In this document: positions 34,443 through 45,211 of the stretch, in pieces
How the letters are laid out: the number at the start of each line of letters is the position of its first letter
Position numbering within the stretch: the first letter of the stretch is position 1
NCBI GenBank assembly: GCA_033182465.1
Contig: CP137326.1
Span: 1,457,501 to 1,521,500, forward strand
Length of the DNA: 64,000 nucleotides
Source of the DNA: Sanghuangporus weigelae
Lineage: Eukaryota; Basidiomycota; Agaricomycetes; Hymenochaetales; Hymenochaetaceae
Direction: 5' to 3'
Program-made: the position numbers and the translations under genes
Notes under the pieces: generated by a model
What the model was told of the DNA's origin: nothing
What the model saw: the letters and a program-made list of their open reading frames with translations, nothing else
Database searches by the model: none

Positions 34443-36674
34443 TTAACAGACTCCAACCCGAGCAACCGATGGATCATGATCACTAGCCCGCGCGCTAACA
34501 CTCGACGCCCAATTATTAACATGAATATGCTCCACTTCTAGTTCCCGGCTCGTGATTGCATTCGAAACAAAGAGGTGGTCGAGCTGTTCATTGTTCTGGT
34601 CAAATACGTACGTATATCGTTCGACATCCGGGATTCCTGCGAGCCCGTCAACATCCATCAATATACCATCGAATGAATCATAGACAGAGCGTGTCATCAG
34701 AAACTCGTTACAATCGCCTCCAGCAATGATGCTTGCGCTGCTGTCGATAGCCAGAATGGATCTCACGAAAATCTGTAAAAACACCCATCAGCGCGAGGTT
34801 CAACAGGAAGTCAAAGGAATGGTAGCGTGCCGCGACTGTTTCAACTTGGCTGGTCCGTTGCTCAACGCCAGCATTCACCGGGGAGCGATAATCTCCCTGT
34901 ACCGAACTGCTTCCTCCCTTCGATGTGAGGTGCAAATTGACAGTGAAGAACCGCTCTCCACTGCTAGAAGGCAAGGTAGACTCCCAAAGGGCTACCAATG
35001 GCTTTCTCGAGCTGGCCCACGCGGAATTCGTCGGATCTATACGACCTGGGTTGAAACTTTATCCAATCTAAGTGGATTGCGTACCTCTAGTAAAAGCAAA
35101 ACTCACACCAGGTCTATCTTACCGTTTTCATCCAAGAGGACGGACGTCGCGTCTAGTGACCCCCCGATAGTTGCGTTTCCAGCAAGTTTCAGCTTGTCAC
35201 CACGATACAAATAGGCAACACGGATATTTCCGCCAGGTTGACCGCCGTCCTCTCCGTCGACCGGAGGGATCTCCGTGAAGTTGTAGCGCAACCGGTTGCC
35301 GGTGGCATTTGCGATGGCGTTGACAAGCGTTGTAAGAGTTAGATTGGCGCTAACTGTCCCATCGTCCGTCGGGCCTGAGTTGTCCTGGATTTCCTGCAAG
35401 AACACGATATCCGGTGCGTTTAGAGAGGAAGCAATATGCTCGGCAACTGTGCTGATATGTGACGAAGTTGGAGCCATGTTCTCCACCTTCATCTGTAGTA
35501 AGTACGACTGTTCGGCCAAGTGATAGAAATATACGAACGTTATAATCGCCAACAGTAAGAACACAAGCATCCGTATCTGAGGACTCTATAGTCGTAGGTG
35601 CAATATCAAAACTCGGAGACGAAAGGACCGTAGGAGCAGTCGTCGGAATGACGTAGTAAAACCCGAACCTCAAATGTTTCCAAGTTAGTACATGAACGAA
35701 ATGCTAGTACTTCGGCCTTACTGCTGTGCAATGACTCCAGTGATGTTGGTCAGTTTTTGTCCGATCGCCACATCGGGATTTCTACTGCCGTCAAGAGGGG
35801 ATCCCACAATTATGACTTCTGGATTCGCATCAGGAATTGCATCCGGCCCTGAGAAGAAAAGAGCAGATTGAGACCGGCATCAATCAACAACTTCGAGAGC
35901 GATAGATACGCACCGAAAACCATCGAAATGCCACCTCTGGAATTCTTTCCTGTTACGGTCCAATCTCCGTAAACCCAGAATTCACCGAAATCGTTATTGA
36001 AGTCCACTACCGTCGGGTTTGGAACCGTAACCAACTGTCCTTCAAGACTCGCCCAGAAGTCAAGCCCATAAAGATCCGGAGACAGTGTCAAATTCTGTGC
36101 TGAGATAGAACTTTGATTGTTTGGAATCGAAAGAAAGCCGTCGTTTCCTTTATCGAGGGCAGAGAGTTGTTGGGTAGGAGGACTACGGTCTATTCCGAGA
36201 ACGACAGGTGCGAGAGTATTGTTCGAAGAAAGAACCGTAATATTTGTTGGACCGGTAATTTCTGTGGAAAAAAGATAGCTTGCACTCGAGCGAAATTCTG
36301 ATACTCTGCCGTTGAGAGTAATAAGATCTCCGACCGCCACCTGGTTCAGGACATTGGACGAAGTTGAAAAAACAAAGAGCCCATTGGAAACACGCTCATC
36401 ATCGACTCGGTTTCCTTGAATCCAGAAACCTTGTGTGCTCTATGAGCTTATTCAGAACACAATATTATAATGTATATTTAGTATAGCTCACTTTGGCGGT
36501 GACAAGTCCCAGCACACCCGAGACTGACTGGCCATCCAGCGGAGATAGAAAAGAAGGACCTTGAATGTCTGCGATCGACGCCGCCGAGGAAAGGAGAGGC
36601 AAGCACACAGTCAAGAGAAGCGCAGACGAAATGAAGGGTGACTGGCGCGAAATATCAACGAGAGGACAGCCCAT
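34443..36674 (-). CDS. Secreted endonuclease/exonuclease-fold nuclease (ExeM/NucH-like)
   Basis: Exons 36674-36492, 36439-35914, 35848-35722, 35668-35539, 35486-35107, 35056-34831 and 34772-34443 (reverse) give 633 residues. A signal peptide is visible (FISSALLLTVCLPLLSSAAS). An OB-like domain follows (TQGFWIQGNRVDDERVSNG, VAVGDLITLNGRVSEF), then the metal-dependent endonuclease/exonuclease/phosphatase domain with DYNVENM, VFLQEIQ, NIRVAYLYR, HLTSKGG, the catalytic GGDCNEF and the terminal SDHDPSV. Bacterial and fungal relatives degrade extracellular DNA. Many Asn-X-Ser/Thr sites fit secretion. The sixth intron (34773-34830) is best read as GC-AG, because it alone keeps RTSQVETVAIFVRSIL. An upstream in-frame ATG at 36860 exists, but starting there would bury the signal peptide, so I chose 36674. 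Confidence 0.9.
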
Positions 36675-37018
36675 TGCGCTGAGTGAGAGTGAGGTATCAG
36701 AGGAGCCAGGATGGTGGCTGTTTGAGTCTAAGGAGGGCCTGAGTGGTATTTGATAGCATCTTGAGGCATGTGAAAGAAATAGCCCAGAAAACAATAAATG
36801 ATATAAAGGAACAGGCGAAGAGACCATAGAAGAGATAGAAAGTTGACGTCCCACATGCATACTATGCCGATGCCCTTTGCGTCGATCCCTCGCCGATCAA
36901 ACTTGATCTGCCGATTCCCATCCGCGCGTCTGGCAAGAACAACCATCACTATGGGACCAAGATCACTGTCATCACAAACTTGGAATCGTCTCTGCCTTTC
37001 TTCCTGAAACAGACTACC
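36675..37018. promoter_or_regulatory. Divergent promoter region of nuclease and oxidoreductase genes
   Basis: The 344 bp between divergent start codons should carry both promoters. It is open in frame with the nuclease gene for about 190 bp, a shadow rather than coding in my view. No TATA box or named site was seen. Confidence 0.4.
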
Positions 37019-38996
37019 ATGAAGATCGCTGTCATAGGCTCTGGTGTCTCCGGACTTGCTGCTACTTGGGTGAGATTCATGTCAACAATGTTCAATTATT
37101 GTAATTAACGACTTTATATTCTTTTGTTTACAGCTTTTGAACGAGTACAGTGATCATGAGGTTCATTTATTTGAGGCAGAAGATCGTCTAGGAGGGCATG
37201 CAAATACTGTGCAATTTAAATCCCCACGTCACTCGAACTCGATCGCAGTTGATACGTATGTCCCCAGCGTGTTCTTCTGTTTCTTTGCTAACATTGGAAC
37301 TAAGAGGCTTTGTGAGCGGTTATCGTTGTTTGTGAGAACATCACTTTGATGCTTCTCATAGATTGTTCTCAATCCAGTCACGTATCCCAATTTCCTACGT
37401 TTCTTGAGACTCAAGGGTGTGCCGCTTCTGCCGACAGAAATGACATTCAGTGTTTCGCGCGATAGAGGCTACTTCGAGTGGGCTGGTGGCAACCTCTTTA
37501 CGGTCTTCTGTCAACCGACAAGACTTTTGGACCACAAAATGTGGAATCTAATCTATGATGTCGTGAGATTCAATGCCTGTGCTCGGGAACTTATCCTGGA
37601 TAACAATGAGGATCGTGACATGTCGATCGGTCATTATTTGGAAGTCAATGCCTACTCGCATTCGTTTAGAGACAACTATCTTATCGTAAGTATTTCCTGT
37701 TTACGAAACCCGATTTGAAGTTTGACTATGTACAGCCCATGACCGCTGCGGTATGGAGCACTTCTCCAGACAAATGCTCTCTAGGTTTCCCCGCCCGAAC
37801 TTTGGTGAGTGACAATGTGCTATTCCATTGAGAGGCATACATTTTTTATTGTACAATCCTTTAGATACAATTCATGCACAATCATCATCTACTCCAGGTG
37901 ACTGGTAAACCGTCATGGTTGACAATCCACGGTGGGAGGTGGGCGTTTTCATTCGACTACGTGGAGATTACTAATCATCCAAAAGCAAAGTCTATGTTGA
38001 TAAAATCGCTAGCGGACTAAAGAGGAATTGTCTGCATCTTGCATCCCCTGTCGTATCTGTAAAGCTGCTATCGTCGGATAAATTGGAACTAAAGACGGCA
38101 AACGGTCGGACTGAACTGTTTGATCATGTCATTCTTGCCTGCCACTCCGATACTACTCTTCAAATTCTCAGAACAGGCAACATTTCTAGTGAAGAAGAGC
38201 GGATTCTTAGCAAATTCAAGTGGAGCAAGAATGAAGCCGTCCTACATTCCGACGAACAGGTAATTCATCCCTTGCAGTTCAATTTATGTACATGTAGCTG
38301 AATCGGACACAGCTTATGCCGAAAAGTCGTTTAGCTTGGTCATGCTGGAATTACCTGTCCTCTTCTATGGTTGATAAATTAGGACGTATCAAGGCTAACA
38401 TTGACCGCGTCTCATTGTGAGTTCTCTTTGATGCTCGATCCTCTCCCCCTTGCTAACACGGATGGTCCAGAACCTGTAAGATGACTTACTATTAGGCTTT
38501 CTATCTCACGTTGCTAATGGACGAAAAAGACTGGATGAATGACTTGCAGCACATCCCGATGAAAGAGTACGGGCCTATCCTTGTCACACTGAACTCTCCA
38601 TTTGAGCCTCGAAAGGACACCATCGTCGGGCGATGGGCATACGACCACCCAGTGCTTGATTCACAGGCCATAGCCGCTCAAAGTGAAATGGAGAAAATCC
38701 AAAACAAACGAGGTATCTCGTTCGCTGGCGCGTATCTCCGTTACGGCTTCCACGAAGATGGCTTCACCTCTGGCATGCGAGCAGCGGTTGAGCACCTGGG
38801 CGTCAACCCACCGTTTGACATTAGGGATCCTGATCGACGACCCCGACATGCATGGATTGCATACTTGTTCTACACTTTCGAAGGAAGCGGCGCACGCACG
38901 GTGTTAGGATTTTTATTTTCATGCATTTTATGCCTTCTTAGAATTCCAATCGGACTATTCGTAGACTTGAGTCACATTGATCATTGTATTTTCTGA
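37019..38996 (+). CDS. FAD-dependent amine-oxidase-like oxidoreductase with two microexons
   Basis: Ten exons (37019-37069, 37134-37255, 37305-37311, 37362-37685, 37736-37804, 37865-37938, 37986-38259, 38313-38416, 38471-38475, 38530-38996) give 498 residues. The Rossmann start is clear: AVIGSGVSGLAATW with GxGxxG, then VHLFEAEDRLGGHANTV. The rest follows a fungal and bacterial family of NAD(P)/FAD-binding oxidoreductases often found near cyclopropane-fatty-acid synthases: DTGFIVLNPVTYPNF, FSVSRDRGYFEWAG, WLTIHGGSKVYVDKI, RLAWSCWNYLS, VSLTYWMNDLQHIP, SFAGAYLRYGFHEDGFTSG. The 7-nt exon supplies the GF of DTGFIV; the 5-nt exon supplies most of SLTYW. A hydrophobic C-terminus (TVLGFLFSCILCLLRIPIGL) suggests membrane anchoring. 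The substrate is unknown, and no cyclopropane synthase gene is adjacent. Confidence 0.9.
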
Positions 38997-39206
38997 GAAT
39001 ATGAACACATTCTACACGTCCATAATGCTATATGTCTGCTTGCAGTGCATGAGCTACGAACTACAGATCGAAAAAAATATGCAAGGGATACACAGAGGAA
39101 ACAAATGCATGCGAGTCGAGAGCGATTGCTAAGAGGCCAACACCTAAACACGAGAGAGGACAAGAAACAAGAATAGATTGATATGCACGGATTAGAAAAG
39201 AAAAGT

Positions 39207-41922
39207 CTATTGCCTTGGATCGCCAGGCAAATCGAATGCAACTTGTCGGCCTGTTGTAGGAGTGCTAGGGCTATCCCGCTCTTCAGCTGGCGTGGCCGTT
39301 CCGCTATCTGAAGCAAAACGGACCGAACGAACGGAACGAGCAGGAGATTCCGAGCGCGGTGAGGATGGTGCGGAGGCCCGGAGAGATTCTAGTCTACGAT
39401 GTCCAAGTCTCTCAGGCAGCCCAGTAGACCCTTGACGACCGCGATGGTTCTCTTCTTCATCTTCGTCGCCCATCTCTGGCACAGAAATCTTCGATATGGC
39501 TGATGGAGCCAAAGGTCGGACCTTGCCCAGGAGGTTTCGCCTGAACGAAGTACGGTGCCGCCGAGAACCATGTCCATGTGACTTGATCCCGGGCTTGAGC
39601 TTTGGAGACTTGGAACGTTTATGAGGCGACTCATCAGCAGAATCGTGCAATCCTCTGCTACTACTAGGCCTGCTTCTCTGATCACTTCCTTCTGACGCCC
39701 AGCCTTCATCATCGTTGTTAGAATTTGTGCGAACTGGCGAACGATCACCGGCTCTCGGCGAATCGGACGGAGAACCATGGGTGTCTATGCCAGCAATTCT
39801 GACTCGTCTTCCCACCTCTTCGGAAATATCTTTAGCGATTTCTTCGACCTCGTGTTTTTCATGCTTCGCCTTCTCCTTTAATCTCTCTTCGAGACGCACA
39901 ACAGACTGTTCGACTTCGCCCGGTGGGCCACGGATAGTGTGCAAAACTTCTCCCTCGTCATTTTCCTTTGCGGCAGCTCCCCGTTTCACCTGAACTTCTA
40001 CTTCCTCTCCAGGAGCAGTTTGTCTTTCTACAACAACGTCTGAGCCTTCCCTCCACTCTTCTTCCAAAGCATCAGCATCGGGTGGCTCATCGGGGTGTCC
40101 CTCAGTACGGGCTTCAGGATCACCTGCTTTTGATGGTAATGAGCTACTTGGAGTTGTTGGAGAGTCGGTGATTCTTTCGTGCTCAAGAATGCCAGTTGGA
40201 TGGTGCTCCTTCTCGTCAATCAGGCCGTGTCTGAATTCTCCGCGCTCTAAAGTGCTGTCGCGATTGATGACGATGTCTTCCGGACGAGAAGCTCTGCGAG
40301 TGTGCATGGCCCACTCCGGACCCAAGGGATCCATAGACTGATGACGAGACCATGTTCGAGAAACGGAGTGTACACGGCGGCCAAGGGAGAAGAACGGGAT
40401 GGACAGTCCATGGATGGTAATGGAAGTAAGCACCATAAAGGCGACAATGGGCTGAATCGAGGCCGCAAGAAGCTCTGATTGGTTATTCTGTACGTCGTGA
40501 GATTCGTGCGGGGTCGGAAGATGTTCTGCTGCGAGTGTCGAAATGAAGACAGCGCCGACACCGATCGGTCCGAAGTGACCACTGAAGACTGCTTCACGGA
40601 ACGTCTTGATGTCAGGTATCCACTTATACAGTGCTATTACGACAGGAAGCCGGCGTAGTAGAAGGATGAGTATCGCGATGACGACGAGTCGCCAAACGGA
40701 TAGTGTGAGCTCCTCGTTTGCAAAGTCACTAAATGGCATCCAAGCTCCGATGAAAATGAAGGCAGCGATGTTGAAAAGCAAATCTATGACGGACGAAAAT
40801 ACGGACTGCTCTGTCTGACGGTTAAAGAAACCATCCCAAGCGAAAGCTGCCCCGCACGAGAAAGCCGCCAAAAGATCATCGCTTCCCAACATTGTGGTAA
40901 CACCAATGACAAACATCGCGAGCGAGACATATTGGGCAACGTAGGACTGCCTATCGATGAGATCCTTCCGTTCGCAGAACTTCATCAGGTGACGAAACGC
41001 AATACCGATAAGCGCTCCAAAGACCGTCCCTAAAAGTACCTCGTCTAAGGAAAAGGATATTGTCAGATGACAATCAGCTAAAGCTTTACCGATAACTTAC
41101 AGAGCCAGGTGATAAGAAACCAATCCTGAATCGCAGCTCTGTCACTACGGTCTAGGACGAGGTAAAGGGCGAGATACAAGAACGGGAAGGCGGCACCGTC
41201 ATTGCATCCACTCTCAGCGACCAGAAGATGGCGCAAGTGAGCAGGCACATGTTTATCCGCATACTTTCCCCCGACGACGGCGGCGGCAAGGATGGGATCC
41301 GTGGGCGTAAGGCATGCGGCTACTGCCAGAGAAGACAAGAAGCTGAGCCCGGGAATAAGAGCAAAAATGAGACCGGCACAAACTATCCAACCGAAAGTCA
41401 TAACCGGCACCAGCAAGAAAAACAAACTCTTCCAATGTCGGGCCATGTATGCTTTGGGCAACTCAACGCCAATTGCAAATACACCTATCGCAAGGACGAC
41501 ACGAGTAAATTCCAACGTGATTGTATTAACTGTCTCATGATCCCCTCCGCCCCAGGATCTAGGGTTGAAAATATCCGCGCAATATGGACCAATGATGATG
41601 CCAAACAGGAAGGCAAGCGGTGCCTCTCCAATGTACAGCTGAAAGGAAAGCCACAAATGGTTAATCTCTACAAGGCTCGGCAAGTCGAGGTGAACTCACT
41701 TTCTCTCGGATGAGGAGAGAGAACATGCCAAACTATTAATATCCGTTAATAAGAGCATCAAGAGAAAACTTATGCGGAAACACGCACGATAACAACGAAG
41801 CCACCGGTGACGGCATATACAATATGGGGAATGGAAACTTCAAACTGCGAAAAAGCAAAGAGGTTCAGTAAGCAGACGAAGAGGACAAAAAAAGCGGCCC
41901 AGCTTACTGGGTTGAACGCCAT
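39207..41922 (-). CDS. NHA1: Plasma-membrane Na+/H+ antiporter, NHA1/SOD2 type
   Basis: Exons 41922-41908, 41844-41788, 41732-41700, 41638-41101 and 41044-39207 (reverse) give 826 residues. The first exon is only 15 nt (MAFNP) and the next two are 57 and 33 nt; the spliced N-terminus MAFNPFEVSIPHIVYAVTGG is standard for fungal NHA1. The membrane half has about twelve hydrophobic segments, including LYIGEAPLAFLFGIIIGP, TRVVLAIGVFAIGVELP, TPTDPILAAAVVGG and the ion-binding Asn-Asp in ESGCNDGAAFPFLYL. The last 350 residues are hydrophilic, rich in Arg, Ser, Glu and Pro, as in fungal members where the tail controls activity. The transporter exports Na+ and K+ in exchange for H+. The first intron is 63 nt and open in frame, so an unspliced reading would add a false hydrophobic segment. 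Confidence 0.95.
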
Positions 41923-42455
41923 GATGGGCGAGTTCAGGTCGCGGCAATCACGACGACGGCAAGACGAGATAACCTTGCAAGCTTGAAAACGCCGAGAGGT
42001 CAAGGGTCTTGGCCTGGCCTAAGCAGGAGATAATATCAGTGGAGCCCCGTCGGCTCGATTCGCAGTATCTAACTGCTGTACAAGTCGTGGTCGTCGTGAA
42101 AGAATGTCGTCAGTGTCGTGAGACGGATCGAGCCAGCTGTGATGCACGACGCCGAGGGGGGCGGAGAGAGCGAGTGACTGTATTGGATTAAGTCAGTCAG
42201 AAATTATTGCCGTCGATCCAAGGTATAGCCCGTGAGAGTAAAGTTCGGCAACGCAAGGCATCAAAGGTCACGTGTATTACACTTAATTTCAGCCCCACTT
42301 CTCTTGGCGTACGTAAGATCAATCCTTCACTTTCCAACAAAAAAAGAAAACATGTATTTCTCGTCCTGACTATACAATCTATACATCCGTAAGTCCCACA
42401 GAAAAATTGTTAAAACGGAAAAGACCATCAATGTGATTTGAAATCCCCTCAGTAA
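41923..42455. other. Intergenic between NHA1 and the secreted-protein gene
   Basis: Carries the NHA1 promoter and leader (a G-rich stretch near 42155-42175 on the + strand) and the 3' end of the secreted-protein gene. No other feature seen. Confidence 0.45.
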
Positions 42456-43471
42456 TCAAGAACAGACCAGTGAAGTCACGATCGTTGCTGCAGCGTCTGT
42501 AGCAGAAGCTGATGAATCATCAACAACCGCGGTTGCATCACTTGATGCAATGTCAGATGCAGAAGCTGAGATATCAGCGACAGCCTGGAAGAAACCATTA
42601 GCTAGAAAAGAGAAAACAAGTTCTATGATCTTACAGCATTGATATCGTCCTCCGAGACATCCTCTACGAGCAAGTTCTGTGTGAAGATGCACCCCTCCGG
42701 GTCGTCGGCATCGTCGCATGTGTTCCCTGCGCCTGTTGTGTCGCCGATCTGACCAGGTGCAAAAGTGCCAGCTTGGAGAGCGTCGAGAGGGTCGCCACCG
42801 ATAGCGGCAATTTGCCTTGCGAGTTCCAAGGTAATCGCTTGGTTCGTTTCGGCGGCACCATCGGATGCTGGATCTTGGTGCTGAAGTCATTTATAAATCA
42901 GCGATCTGAGTAGCCTATTGTAGCGGCAGGAATCACTCACCTGTTGGATAGCAGCGATCTCGGGGTTCACCGCTTGGATGGTCGTGCAGGAGTTGCTTTG
43001 TAGGCCAACAGATCCAGTGTTACGTTCGAGCGCACGGAAGATCAGAGCATCGACCATACCCTGAACATCCCCATCGGCCTTCGCATTCGTGAACGCCTGG
43101 TCAGCAACTGCCTGCTGCAAACACTCTGTATCCTGTTCCTATACCTAGTATCTATATTGCGAAATATAGTGACTTAAAGACAAACCGTGATCTTGCCCAA
43201 TCCCTGAGCAGCAGCAGCGTTACCGAGCAGAGAGAAAACGGGGTCGACAATCTCATCCGGGTTGTTCTTGTTCAGGCTTGTGCTCACGGAGGTCAAGAAC
43301 TTCTCGTGACTGTGCTCTGAAGGCCATTCAGTATCGCTTGGAGACAGGGAATAGAATGATACGTTATATACCTTGGGGAACTTCACGCCTAAAAAACGAG
43401 GGTACAGGGCGAGACGACACTGCGCAAGTAAGCGCGGCTAAAGTAATGACGGATTTGTTGTAGAAGAACAT
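42456..43471 (-). CDS. Secreted protein of unknown function
   Basis: Exons 43471-43372, 43316-43186, 43138-42941, 42880-42635 and 42584-42456 (reverse) give 267 residues. The first exon encodes a signal peptide (FYNKSVITLAALTCAVSS) followed by RPVPSFFRR, which could be a processing site. The mature part is rich in Ala, Asp, Gln and Ser, has few Cys (for example TECLQQA, SNSCTTIQA, NTCDDADDPEGC) and ends in a low-complexity Ser/Ala/Asp tail (SASASDIASSDATAVVDD) closing with SLVCS. I do not recognise a Pfam family, though the layout recalls basidiomycete secreted proteins. The tail has no clear GPI signal. A TATA box lies about 230 bp upstream. The product could be a wall-associated or host-directed protein; the function is open. 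Confidence 0.85.
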
Positions 43472-43698
43472 GACTACGAAAATAAAAACTTGAAGGAAAT
43501 AACGAAAGAAGATCGAATGAAAGACTGAAAAGGGAGCGAATGCAGACTGTCGATGATTTGAAAATCAGTCTACGGTAGGGAGAACCTCAAAGGACGAGTA
43601 CTCACAAGTATAGTCAGAAAGAAACACAAGAACCAGTCCTGTGATGGAAAAAGCGAAGAAAAAGAATTGGGATATTTATTCCCTACCTGGGGAAGCCA

Positions 43699-43706
43699 CT
43701 TTTATA
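43699..43706 (-). promoter_or_regulatory. TATA box of the secreted-protein gene
   Basis: Read on the reverse strand the sequence is TATAAAAG, a full TATA consensus, about 230 bp upstream of the ATG. It is the clearest TATA box in the window; most other genes here lack one, which would fit inducible, strong expression of this secreted protein. Confidence 0.55.
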
Positions 43707-44357
43707 CTAGAAGGAAATTCCGACGTCGGAAACCTAGTTACGCTCGGCTTTAATAAACTACAGTTACCGGGCTTCCGGTCGCTCTAGAAATGTCGTAAAG
43801 AAGTCGGCGCGGCCAGAATACACTTGCCAATTCGCTACGAACCGCGTGCCTCGGAAGGATTGAGGTCCATCATGTTGCGATGGAGAATTCAATTTCGGCG
43901 ATTTTCAGTCTATTCTGAACGTCATTAAAAGGCTCGAACGCGGGAAAGCTGAGATTCAGAAAGACATAACAAAAACGATGATTGGCTGCAGCGTTCATCA
44001 TGCATAGAGTGGTGATCTGATGACACCAGCTTCGGAGGTATAATATTAAAGATAGAAAATTGACATTGTAGTTCCCGTGAATCAGAGCGGCCGCCATAGG
44101 AAGCAAAACGTGCGGAAAGAACCATGTCGATATGCCAACGTCAGCGGAATATCAGGAGACGACCTCATACGCGAACTCATTCTCAATCCCACATGTCCGG
44201 GCGTAGGCTTTAGTTGCCATCAGCTACAGAAGCCATCAGGAGTGACGAGACGAGAGCGAACAATCCCGTGCCAAGAAAATACATGTTGAAAGATTCCTGG
44301 ATGTCTAGATTTCGGTAAAATCTTGGTATTGCATCAAGAAATGGAAAAAAATTGCAT
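43707..44357. other. Intergenic, no gene seen
   Basis: Between the TATA box of the secreted-protein gene and the 3' end of the coiled-coil gene. Short open frames (about 43870-44125 reverse, 44077-44289 forward) overlap each other and have no recognisable motif. Confidence 0.45.
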
Positions 44358-45127
44358 CTAGACAACATGGGTTGTGTTTTCTTTCTTGGATAAGGAGTGT
44401 AAATCTTTCTCTAAACCTGTCCCGTCAGTGTCTACGACCAAATGAACGCTAGGTAAACTCACGAATACCCCACACGTGCTGCCGGAGGTTGAGGAATTCT
44501 ATAGTAACAGTCGGTAAATATTCTTCATGAGAAGATACAATGCTGGCAGCGAGTTCACCTATCTCGAGACCGTCGTAGATTTTCTTCACCTCCGCCCTCA
44601 CCCGCGACAGGTCATCTTTGGTTGCAGAAATACTTGACAACGCCTTGAGATCTTTCTCAACGGCCTCTATTCTCCTGATATGAGCCGTAACCTGATGTTC
44701 CACACCATGTCATATCTCGCCTATGGTATTCTAAAGGTATGTAAAAACATACCTTTTCTGTGCTGGCCTGCAGCTCCATGACACTCGCCTGTAACTGGGC
44801 AGAAGCTAGTTTGTACTCTTCCAACAGGTGGTACGCAGCAAAAGATGACGCTAGCGAAAAGCCAAGGAGGAAACCGACAATTCTGATGCGATACAATGGT
44901 CCCGTATTGAATGGACTGACTGTTAGTCCTGTGACCGACATTCACGACGGTTGCACGCACCCTCCTCGGAACCCGCCGACCGGCGGTTTCGGCGGTTTGA
45001 CGCTGCCAACATTTGGTGCCGGAGTCACTTCAGCTCTGATTACAGCTGATGACCGAAATGAGCGAGAAGCAGCTGTTGCGGGCAGCCTGTGAGTAAGCGA
45101 CGAGCACTGGCACCGGAGCACCGACAT
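44358..45127 (-). CDS. Small single-pass coiled-coil protein, probably mitochondrial
   Basis: Exons 45127-44961, 44915-44753, 44691-44559, 44498-44463 and 44416-44358 (reverse) give 185 residues. The N-terminus is basic, Ser/Arg rich and free of acidic residues at first (LPATAASRSFRSSAVIRAEV), as in mitochondrial presequences, followed by a Pro/Gly linker (VKPPKPPVGGFRGG). One membrane segment comes next (IRIVGFLLGFSLASSFAAYHLL), then a coiled coil of about 80 residues with a conserved-looking end (KKIYDGLEIEFLNLRQHVWGI). A 60-nt intron at 44499-44558 is open in frame; removing it restores LEIEFLNL. I know no function for this protein. The layout suggests an inner-membrane protein with a soluble coiled coil. 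The gene shares an 84-bp promoter with POP1. Confidence 0.82.
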
Positions 45128-45211
45128 GGTGGTAAGAGGCAAGTCACGACGCGAGTCGTTCCGCTTCAATCCATAATTCTTGATTTGTTACCACCAACCA
45201 CCACGATAAAA
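45128..45211. promoter_or_regulatory. 84-bp bidirectional promoter, coiled-coil gene and POP1
   Basis: Only 84 bp lie between the divergent start codons. An alternative upstream start for the coiled-coil gene at 45169 would shorten it to 42 bp. No TATA box is seen. Confidence 0.55.

Noticed and set aside
41228-41713. 161-codon forward open frame opposite NHA1
   Set aside because: It is antisense to clear membrane segments of NHA1 and has no family signature.
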